From: DATIKM01 sp035477595
GTDB lineage: Bacteria > Armatimonadota > Chthonomonadetes > Chthonomonadales > CAJBBX01
Direction: 5' to 3'
DNA length: 19,543 nt
NCBI GenBank assembly: GCA_035477595.1
Contig: DATIKM010000141.1
Span: 1 to 19,543 of the forward strand
In this document: positions 7,514 to 13,938 of the stretch, piece after piece
Layout of the letters: each line of letters opens with the position of its first letter
How positions within the stretch are numbered: position 1 is the stretch's first letter
Notes under the pieces: model-generated
Seen by the model: only the letters and a program-made list of their open reading frames with translations
Told to the model about the DNA's origin: nothing
The model's database searches: none
Program-made: the position numbers and the translations under genes

Positions 7514-8511
7514 ACCGGATACTGTGCGCCATACCGGAGAGCACCTACGCGCGCATCATGACGCCCAAACTGGAGGCTCGCCTCAGGGCGCTGTGCGACG
7601 TGACCTTCTGCCCACGGCCGGGCGAGCTCTCCGACACCGAGTACGGGTCGCTCTGGGCACAGGCCGACGCCGTGCTCACGGGTTGGGGCGTGCGTCCGCC
7701 CACCGAGGCGCAGGCGGCGGCTGCCACCCGACTGAAGGTCGTGGCGCACTCGGCTGGCACTGTCCGGATGCTGCCGCGCAGCCTCATTGAGCGCGGCGTC
7801 GTCGTGACCAGCGCGCGAGCCGCGATCGCGCGCACGGTGGCCGAGCACGCCCTGATGAGCACGCTCGCGCTGCTCCGGCGGATGCCTGCCTTCGTGGGCG
7901 ATGAGCGCTGCCGCGCCTACTACCTCCGGGGCGCCGACCGGCCCGAGAGCGAGACGCTCTACGGTAAGACGATCGGCATCGTCGGGCTCGGATGCGTGGG
8001 CCGCCTATTCCTTAACCTGATCGCACCCTTCGCCTGTCGCGTCCTCGTCTTCGATCCTGCGCTCCCGGAGGAGGCGGTTCGTGCCGGCGGCGGCGAACCC
8101 GTCGGGCTCGAGCGCCTGCTCCGCGAGAGCAAGGTGGTCTCGCTGCACGCGCCCGACATCCCGGCGACGCGGGGCTTAATCGGCGCCAGGGAGTTGGCGT
8201 GGATGCCCGACGGCGCCGTGCTCGTGAACACCGCCCGCGGCCGGCTTGTCGACACGGAGGCGCTGACGGCCGAGGCAGCCACCGGACGCCTGCTGATCGC
8301 CATCGACGTGACGGAGCCGGAGCCCCTGCCGGCGGAGCACCCGTTGCGCTCGATGCCCAACGTCCTCTGGACTCCGCACATCGCCGGGCCGACGACCGAC
8401 GATCTCCCCCACCTGGCGCGCACCGCGATCGACGACCTCGAGCGCTGCCTGCGCGGCGAGCCGCCGCTCTACCCCATCGGCCTGCGCGAGTACGACCTGA
8501 TGAGCTTCTGA
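7510..8511 (+). CDS. D-isomer-specific 2-hydroxyacid dehydrogenase, CTG start
   Basis: The product has 333 residues. It is an NAD(P)-dependent oxidoreductase interconverting 2-keto and 2-hydroxy acids. The Rossmann motif is GLGCVG (159-164; the fifth position is Val, usually Ile). The catalytic set is Arg243 in VNTARGRLVD, Glu271 in EPLP and His290 in TPHIAG, so the enzyme looks intact. The first in-frame ATG (7558) would remove the first beta strand. CTG 7510 gives MNRILCAIPESTYARI, the family's normal N-terminus, with AAGGAGGG exactly six bases upstream and overlap with the iolB TGA. An in-frame TTG at 7489 lacks such a site. Coupling to iolB suggests a shared role in sugar-acid metabolism; the specific substrate is unknown. 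Confidence 0.85.
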   Translation: MNRILCAIPESTYARIMTPKLEARLRALCDVTFCPRPGELSDTEYGSLWAQADAVLTGWGVRPPTEAQAAAATRLKVVAHSAGTVRMLPRSLIERGVVVTSARAAIARTVAEHALMSTLALLRRMPAFVGDERCRAYYLRGADRPESETLYGKTIGIVGLGCVGRLFLNLIAPFACRVLVFDPALPEEAVRAGGGEPVGLERLLRESKVVSLHAPDIPATRGLIGARELAWMPDGAVLVNTARGRLVDTEALTAEAATGRLLIAIDVTEPEPLPAEHPLRSMPNVLWTPHIAGPTTDDLPHLARTAIDDLERCLRGEPPLYPIGLREYDLMSF

Positions 8512-8512
8512 C

Positions 8513-9460
8513 TCAGCCGGGCAACTCCGCGCCGCACTCCGGACAGAACCGGAACATCGGGTTCTCGACGCGGCAGGCGCAGCGCCCACAGACCCGCGAG
8601 GTCGCAGCGCCCGACACCCGCTCGTATGCGCCCGACAGGATGCCCCTGTAAGCGTCGGATTCCGCCCAGCGCACGATCTCGCGCGCTCGCAGCGCCGGGA
8701 ATGGATGCGACTGGAACCGCGTCATCTCGAACTTGTAGAGCACGTTGAGGATGCTGGAGTCCATGTCCTCGAAGTCGTCCGCCTGCTTCAGGAACTCGGC
8801 CGGGTCCAGTTGTTGGTCGGCCACCTGCGTCCCGGCCACCAGCTTGAGCAGCACGCGCACCGAGACGTCGGGGTCCTGCGCCACCAGCAGACCGGCCCGG
8901 TCCGCTGTCAGCTCGGACTTCCGGAACCAGTCGTAGAAGGCGTACATCAGCGCATGCGACAGGATCTGGACTACCGGAAGGTTGCGCGCGGCAAGCACCC
9001 CGAGGGTGGAGAGGAAGATGGCGATGGTCCGATAGAGCATGTGACCGCTCTTCATGTGCCCCATCTCGTGCCCCATCACGGCTCGCAGCTCATCGTCGTT
9101 GAGCACATTCACGAGGCCAGTGGTGCACACCAGCGTGAACCGGTCCATGCCGATCGCCACGGCATTCGGGAACGGCGCCTGCATCATGTAGAGTTCCGGC
9201 GGCTCCAGATCGAGCACGTCCGCCGCTTCGCGCATCAGGTTATACAGCCGAGGGCACTGACCCGGAGAGAGGCGCAGGCTGTCGCCCGTGAAGTAGAGCC
9301 GGACCTGGCGCTCGAAGTGCAGTGACGACAGCTTCCTGAAGAGCGTGTCCAGCCCGGGCGTGCGGCGAAGCGCGTCCAGCGCCGCGCGGTCCAGCGGATG
9401 CTCGAAAGTGGCCGGCGCGATGCCCGGGAAGCGGTATCGGCCTTCGACAGTAGCTGGCAT
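8513..9460 (-). CDS. M48 family zinc metalloprotease with C-terminal zinc ribbon
   Basis: The product has 315 residues. The M48 (HtpX/Ste24-type) core has HEMGH at 131-135 with the third zinc ligand Glu183 in SELTADRAG. The segment TLGVLAARNLPVVQILSHAL (152-171) is only moderately hydrophobic, so membrane attachment is uncertain. The PNAVAIGM and TTGLVNVLNDDELRAVMGHE strands are typical. The C-terminus adds a ribbon with Cys291, Cys294, Cys306 and Cys309 (CGRC and CPECG), which most HtpX proteins lack and which may bind substrate or a partner. ATG 9460 lies one base after the stop of the upstream zinc-ribbon gene, so the two are coupled. Its stop is one base from that of the convergent dehydrogenase gene. 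The likely role is protein quality control, as for the family; the substrate is unknown. Confidence 0.88.
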   Translation of the reverse strand: MPATVEGRYRFPGIAPATFEHPLDRAALDALRRTPGLDTLFRKLSSLHFERQVRLYFTGDSLRLSPGQCPRLYNLMREAADVLDLEPPELYMMQAPFPNAVAIGMDRFTLVCTTGLVNVLNDDELRAVMGHEMGHMKSGHMLYRTIAIFLSTLGVLAARNLPVVQILSHALMYAFYDWFRKSELTADRAGLLVAQDPDVSVRVLLKLVAGTQVADQQLDPAEFLKQADDFEDMDSSILNVLYKFEMTRFQSHPFPALRAREIVRWAESDAYRGILSGAYERVSGAATSRVCGRCACRVENPMFRFCPECGAELPG

Positions 9461-9461
9461 G

Positions 9462-10079
9462 TCACGCTTCTCCCTGGTGGGCGCCGCAGAACGGACAGAA
9501 CGCGTGAGGCCGTTCCAGACCACGGCCGCACGCCTCACAGTTGATAGGCGACGACTGCGCCGGAGACACGCTATCCGACAGGGTCCGATAGACCGCCACA
9601 AGCTGCCGGGCAGCGTCCGCAAGGCGGCCTGACGCCCGCAGGCGAATCCTCTGTCCGTTGCGCAGATCCACGACAACCCTCGCGGTACGGCCGGGCTCGA
9701 GCGCGTCCGCATCGGACAGCGATACAGAGGCGACACCGGCCAGTGGCGCTGCGACGTGCGCATCGCCGAGGGCGGCGCCCTCCGTGCCGCCCACCGGCTG
9801 CACGATTACCCGATGGCTTGTAAGCGCCAGGTTCGCCCATCGCCAGAGCAGCGCTCGCGGCCCGGCCGATGCACGGTGCCGCCAGTCCCCGACCAGCTGC
9901 CCGCGCGTGATGCCCAGAAGCGACTCGTCGTCCGTCAACAGGAGCCGCACGTCGCACGCAGCCGAGGCTTCGGCCGCGCGGTCCCATGTACTGGCGTCCT
10001 TCTCCCCGGTGAAACCGCAGATGGCGCAAGAGCGGTGCGCTCCGGCGCGGCCAGACCAGCCGCATACCGGACAGCCCAT
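9462..10079 (-). CDS. Protein with N- and C-terminal zinc ribbons flanking a PH-like domain
   Basis: The product has 205 residues. Cys3/Cys6 and Cys18/Cys21 form one zinc ribbon at the N-terminus (CPVCG, CAICG), and Cys181/Cys184 and Cys195/Cys198 form a second at the C-terminus (CEACG, CPFCG). The middle (about 40-165) is beta-rich with LLLTDDESLLGI, LALTSHRVIV and VVVDLRNGQRIRL, resembling bacterial PH-like domains; that call is tentative. There are no membrane helices. The start at ATG 10079 follows GGGAGG. The gene is immediately upstream of, and coupled to, the M48 protease gene, whose protein also ends in a zinc ribbon, so the two may work together. Function unknown. Confidence 0.78.
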   Translation of the reverse strand: MGCPVCGWSGRAGAHRSCAICGFTGEKDASTWDRAAEASAACDVRLLLTDDESLLGITRGQLVGDWRHRASAGPRALLWRWANLALTSHRVIVQPVGGTEGAALGDAHVAAPLAGVASVSLSDADALEPGRTARVVVDLRNGQRIRLRASGRLADAARQLVAVYRTLSDSVSPAQSSPINCEACGRGLERPHAFCPFCGAHQGEA

Positions 10080-10345
10080 GAAGCATCCTCCCCTATGGAA
10101 TGGCGCGTCGCACTCGCGAGGCCTACTCAGTCTACGAACCCGCGTCCGGGTGGGTGTCCCGGATTCGCCGCCTGGCCGACAAGACTCCGGCGCACGTCGC
10201 CCCCTGGCCCGGCAGGTTCCGGGCCCACCGGCAGCGTATTACCACCTGGAGCGTGTTGCCTGCGAGGGTTCGGGTCGTGAAACGGGTGCGAGAGCGGCAC
10301 GTATGACCTATGGAACAGCCGGCTGATACCGCAGGAGTTGGGCGC

Positions 10346-10816
10346 GTGTATTCGATCATCGGCGCGGACGACAAGGAGTACGGACCCGTAGAGATTGGCG
10401 TGCTTGTGGAGTGGGCCCGTCAGGGGCGCGTTGTCACGCAGACCACCATACTCGATCACGCTACCGGGCGCCGTTTCCTGGCATGCGACATGGCGGAGCT
10501 AGATGCCGTGTTTCGTGGCCGGCCGACGGTTGCCCCTCCGGTCAGCGACCACCGCATCGCGATCGCGACTCGCACCCCGGGCGCTCTCGCCAGCCGTGAT
10601 GGCATCCGCGGCATGCTCCGCTTCGGTGCGCGCTGCCCGGCGTGCGGTAGCACGCGGTCGAGCGTGCGCTCCGAGGGGGCGGACCGGAGCGGCTTCGCGT
10701 GCCTCTCGTGCGCGCTGGCGCCTCTGACCGGCTGCCTCTCCCTGCTGGCGCTGCCCTTCCTCTACTTCTTTCCACGCAAGCGGAGGACGTGCCTCGACTG
10801 CGGCGCCGAGTGGTAG
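10346..10816 (+). CDS. GYF_2 (DUF4339) domain protein with zinc ribbon and membrane helix
   Basis: The product has 156 residues from GTG 10346. Residues 1-55 (YSIIGADDKEYGPVEIGVL, VVTQTTILDHATGRRF) match the GYF_2 fold often fused to membrane segments. They are followed by Cys97/Cys100 and Cys119/Cys122 (CPACGS, CLSC), a hydrophobic helix LTGCLSLLALPFLYFF (127-142), basic RKRR, and a final CLDCGAEW. GTG was preferred because AGGAG is eight bases upstream and relatives begin at this residue; ATG 10310 would add 12 residues and has only a weak ribosome site. It is divergent from the zinc-ribbon/M48 pair and convergent with the next gene. Function unknown; a membrane-anchored adaptor is a guess. 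Confidence 0.75.
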   Translation: MYSIIGADDKEYGPVEIGVLVEWARQGRVVTQTTILDHATGRRFLACDMAELDAVFRGRPTVAPPVSDHRIAIATRTPGALASRDGIRGMLRFGARCPACGSTRSSVRSEGADRSGFACLSCALAPLTGCLSLLALPFLYFFPRKRRTCLDCGAEW

Positions 10817-10835
10817 TGCCGGAGCGGACCGGGCT

Positions 10836-12383
10836 TCAGGTGACGTCGCGTAGGGCAGCACGGTCCAGCGACAGCCACACGCGCAGGGCCGTCGCCATCG
10901 CTCCCACGAAGATGCCGAAGTTGACCGCGCGCACGACTGCGTTGTTCGTCACGAACAGCACCCAGGCCATCACCGTCGGTATCTGCACCGGCGGCGGGAG
11001 CCACTGCGTGAGCAGGTTGCCGATCGGCACCTGCCCTAGCATGATGAGCGCCGCCGATGCGGCCATCAGCGTGCTCTCCAGGTTCCGCACCCGAAACGCG
11101 CGGTAGGCAGCCGACACCAGGTACGCCGCCAGCAGCGAGAACATGGAGGACCCGAGCGGCTGGAACAGCCCGGCGAACAGCATCTGGTACGTGCGCGATC
11201 CCCAGTCGTCGGCATCCGGCCGGAGCCGCGTGTAGATTGTCGTGGTCGCCATCGCGGCCGCCGCCACGAAGAAGACCGAGCTCTCCGCCCACCCCTGTCG
11301 GCGTCTGAACACGCGCTTGCCGTGGACTTGCGCCAAGCTCACCAGCCCGAGACCGACGGCGAACGCGCCCACCACGACCACAAGGTCGTCGATGCGGCCC
11401 CGCACGTCGTTGAGCAACGTGGACCTGCCCCGATTGCCTGCCTCCCGGAGCGGGCGCGGGGCGAGGGATGCGACGTACGGCGGCCCGAGTGTTAGCGTCG
11501 CCGTCCGCACCTCCCTGCGACCATCCGGCCGCGTGCACGTGACCAGGAGCGTCGCGTAAACAGGGGCCGGCCCGCCTTCCGACACGCGGGCATCGAGCAC
11601 CTGAAGCGGCGCCAAGGCGTCTCCGGAGGGAGCCACCAGGTGGACCGCGCTCAGCGGCCCGAGACGGCCTGAGGCGCCATCTACCGCGGCGACAGCGAGC
11701 GGAGTGCCCGCCGCCGCGGCACGCTCCACGATGACACCGGTGATGGTGCCGCCCGATCGCCACACCGACACCGACTCGATGCTGCCTCCGTGCGGTGCGT
11801 CCGCCGCGAGCGCCGCGCGCTCCCACCGGACACCATCGGTCGACGTCGCGTACCCCACACGCCCCGTTTCGCCCTGACGACCCACACACCACGCCCTCCA
11901 AAGCTGCTCGCCCGCGGTGGGCGCCAGAACGCTCACCCACGTCACCCCGCTCGAGTCAGCCGTCCCGGGCTCGCCGCGGTCGAGCACGGCCCGCGGCTCC
12001 GGGCGCCAGGCGCCGTCTCGCCAGCGGGCGAGGCAGACCCGGGGCGTGCGGTCGTCCCAGCCGAGGCCGATGTAGTAGAGCCGGTCGGGCGCCACCCACT
12101 GCGGGCGCTCGGCGCCTCGGTAGTCGTCGCGGCGCCACGGGGACGGGCCAACGGCGACGGCGCCAGGCCGTCGTCCGGGCGCGAGCCGCAGAATGCGCGG
12201 CGTGCCGCCTTCGCGCGCACCGCTGTAGAGGACTTCAGGCTCGGCCAGCCCCGCGCGCGCGGCAGTGGCGGCGTAGGCCCCCGCGCTGTCCGGAGCGCCT
12301 CCGATGCGAGGGGGCAGGAGGAACACAAGGAAGTAGTACAGGCCAGCCAGGAAGGTGACCGTGACGATGATCCTGCGTTTCAC
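10836..12383 (-). CDS. Large membrane protein: N-terminal anchor, exported beta-rich domain, about six C-terminal TM helices
   Basis: The product has 515 residues from GTG 12383, three bases after the DUF6754 stop. Residues about 4-25 form an uncleaved signal anchor. Residues about 40-320 form a soluble, repeat-like region with phrases such as PQWVAPDRLYYIGLGW and ATSTDGVRWERA, the latter resembling an Asp-box of sialidase-type beta-propellers. From about 330 on there are hydrophobic segments (DDLVVVVGAFAVGLGLVSL, SSVFFVAAAAMATTTIY, LFSLLAAY-type stretches, LESTLMAASAALIMLG, VMAWVLFVT, FGIFVGAMATAL). I do not recognise a named family. Topology suggests an extracytoplasmic sensing or binding domain on a membrane base. 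The tight link to the DUF6754 gene suggests a shared complex (inference). Confidence 0.75.
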   Translation of the reverse strand: MKRRIIVTVTFLAGLYYFLVFLLPPRIGGAPDSAGAYAATAARAGLAEPEVLYSGAREGGTPRILRLAPGRRPGAVAVGPSPWRRDDYRGAERPQWVAPDRLYYIGLGWDDRTPRVCLARWRDGAWRPEPRAVLDRGEPGTADSSGVTWVSVLAPTAGEQLWRAWCVGRQGETGRVGYATSTDGVRWERAALAADAPHGGSIESVSVWRSGGTITGVIVERAAAAGTPLAVAAVDGASGRLGPLSAVHLVAPSGDALAPLQVLDARVSEGGPAPVYATLLVTCTRPDGRREVRTATLTLGPPYVASLAPRPLREAGNRGRSTLLNDVRGRIDDLVVVVGAFAVGLGLVSLAQVHGKRVFRRRQGWAESSVFFVAAAAMATTTIYTRLRPDADDWGSRTYQMLFAGLFQPLGSSMFSLLAAYLVSAAYRAFRVRNLESTLMAASAALIMLGQVPIGNLLTQWLPPPVQIPTVMAWVLFVTNNAVVRAVNFGIFVGAMATALRVWLSLDRAALRDVT

Positions 12384-12386
12384 GGG

Positions 12387-13178
12387 CTACCTGCCCAGAA
12401 GGCCCACAAGCGGATGGAACCCATCCACACCGGCCCCCGTGAGTGCGCCGTAGGCGGCGGAGGCAACGCCGACGAGCAGCAGGGCGGCGAGGATCGCCTT
12501 GCCTACGTCCTGACCGACGAGGCTCCCGAGGAGCGTGGGCTCGCGCGACAGGTAGGCGCCGGCCGCGTAGAGCTCCTCCCCGATGATCGTGTAGTCGCAG
12601 GCCGTCAGGAAGAACGGAACCTGGAAGAACGAGTCGGTCGCGGCCACCTGGATGGCACCGATCCGCTGGCCCGTCTCCGCGAGCAGCAGTGACTCGAAGC
12701 CGTAGGAGCCGAAGTAGAATGCGGCCGCCACGCGCTCGCGCTCCATCATGCCGGTGACCGCCGCGGCGAAGGCGTTCTGATCGCCCGACAGGAAGAGGAC
12801 GTCATCCGACGCGAACAGCTCTGGGCGCCCCTCAGAGGCGAAGGCGTCCCGGACCGTGTCGCGCACGACGGTGAACACGGGAGCCGAAGGCACCGGCACG
12901 AGTACGCGCAGCCCGAAGCGGGCCGCCCGCCGCACGGCGTACTCCAGCACCGCCAGCGCGGCAAACGTGGACATGTTGTTCAGCTCGCCGAATCCGGGGC
13001 TGAAGAGGATGGGACGCCCCATCTCTGTGGCGCGTCCTAGGGAGTCGTCGAGCGCGTCCAGGCCGGCGATCCGCCGCACGAACACGGGGCGCCCGGCGCG
13101 CGCCTGGCGTATGCACAGCAGCACGGCGGAGCACAGAACGAGGATAAGGGCGGCTGCGGTCCAGTTTGCGTGTTCCAC
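12387..13178 (-). CDS. DUF6754-like membrane-anchored protein
   Basis: The product has 263 residues from GTG 13178, with GGAG four bases upstream. An N-terminal helix (about 6-24) and a C-terminal helix (about 227-247, ILAALLLVGVASAAYGAL) flank a soluble domain. That domain carries ILFSPGFGELNNMSTFAAL, VLEYAVRRAARFGLRVLVPVP, DDVLFLSGDQNAFAAAVTGMM, ERVAAAFYFGSYGFESLLL, and GAIQVAATDSFFQVPFFLTACDYTIIGEELYAAGAYLS in consecutive blocks. I associate this pattern with DUF6754, a family without known function, by recognition only. It is the first gene of a two-gene unit with the downstream TM protein. No promoter was identified in the upstream 200 bases. Confidence 0.72.
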   Translation of the reverse strand: MEHANWTAAALILVLCSAVLLCIRQARAGRPVFVRRIAGLDALDDSLGRATEMGRPILFSPGFGELNNMSTFAALAVLEYAVRRAARFGLRVLVPVPSAPVFTVVRDTVRDAFASEGRPELFASDDVLFLSGDQNAFAAAVTGMMERERVAAAFYFGSYGFESLLLAETGQRIGAIQVAATDSFFQVPFFLTACDYTIIGEELYAAGAYLSREPTLLGSLVGQDVGKAILAALLLVGVASAAYGALTGAGVDGFHPLVGLLGR

Positions 13179-13614
13179 GGGGCTCCGTGGCCACGGCGGA
13201 TGCTGCTCAGCCGGCGGCCGCTCCGTGGTTCGCGGACAGACGCCGCGGTTCCTGCAGGACCTCGCTTCGCCATGTCAGCGCAGACGCGCGCCACCGGGCG
13301 GACCGGCATGGACCGTGGCTGAGTGCGGGCAGGATCGGATGGCACGCTCTGCTGCCGACGAGCGGTGAGCTCACTGCGGGCCATCGCCTGCAGCCTGTAG
13401 GGCCTCCCGCTCCTTCGGAACCGCTCGAAGCCCGACGCTCGGCGCGATCACACCCCTGCGTCGCTGGATGGCCGGTGAGGTGAGCGCACCGCCGGTGGCG
13501 GTACCGCCCGAAGGAGGCTCGCGACACGTAGAGCGTGCCCGCGGACCCGGCACGCGGGCTGCGCGTAGGCCCTTGGCGCTCCTGCTGCGCCAGGACACTC
13601 GGGTCCCGAGGCAT
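13179..13614. other. 436-base intergenic region between the DUF6754 gene and the valS promoter
   Basis: No reading frame here has both a plausible start and a protein-like translation. It contains a perfect 12-base palindrome GGCGGTACCGCC (13497-13508) and otherwise no feature I can name. It must hold the promoter of the minus-strand DUF6754 gene, but no clear -35/-10 pair was found. Confidence 0.5.
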
Positions 13615-13643
13615 TTGACATCGGTCCTCTGCATCGGTACAAT
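13615..13643 (+). promoter_or_regulatory. valS operon promoter
   Basis: TTGACA (13615-13620) and TACAAT (13638-13643) are separated by 17 bases, a near-consensus housekeeping promoter. Transcription should begin near 13650, giving an untranslated leader of about 290 bases that holds the valine T-box. The -35 is perfect and the -10 has one deviation. Confidence 0.85.
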
Positions 13644-13649
13644 GCCGGG

Positions 13650-13906
13650 CAACCTCATACTGGCTGCGAAGGAGAGGAGTAAGCGCGCGGGGCCTCAGAG
13701 AGGGCGGGGATGGGTGCGACCCGCCTGGCGCTCGCCGCGCTGAACGTCGCTCTGGAGCCGCGCGCAGAACGCCGGTCGAAGCGGCCTCAAGTGCGCCGGG
13801 TGCGCCCGTTAGCGCGCGTCGAGAGCCCGTGGCGCACCGCGCTGCGGGAACGAAGGTGGTACCGCGCGGGGTATGGCCCGCGTCCTTCCGCGGACGCGGG
13901 CTTTGC
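13650..13906 (+). ncRNA. T-box riboswitch, tRNA-Val specific (specifier GUC)
   Basis: The leader has the ordered parts of a T-box element. Stem I starts with GGAGAGGAGTAAGCGC (13671-13686). It includes the AGAGAG bulge region (13697-13702), a GGCGGG/CCCGCC upper stem (13703-13708 with 13720-13725) closed by the loop GATGGGTGCGA, and returns through GCGCT. The specifier side TGAACGTCG (13741-13749) places GTC, a valine codon, at 13746-13748. An 8-base stem GGTGCGCC/GGCGCACC (13799-13806 with 13831-13838) fits Stem III. The T-box AACGAAGGTGGTACCGCG (13849-13866) contains TGGT, complementary to a tRNA ACCA end. A terminator follows. Uncharged tRNA-Val should favour the antiterminator and switch valS on. 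Folding was done by eye. Confidence 0.93.
13876..13904 (+). terminator. Regulated terminator of the valS T-box
   Basis: A perfect 10-base stem (GCCCGCGTCC at 13876-13885, GGACGCGGGC at 13892-13901) with a six-base loop is followed by a short TTT. It directly follows the T-box sequence, so it is the conditional terminator disrupted when uncharged tRNA stabilises the antiterminator. The T tract is unusually short. Confidence 0.85.
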
Positions 13907-13938
13907 TGCGTCAGGGACCACACGAGGAGTGCGTGGCC

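Noticed and set aside
13873..13938. ATG 13873 as the valS start
   Set aside because: It lies at the base of the T-box terminator stem; the added 22 residues lack homology, and GAGGAG supports ATG 13939.
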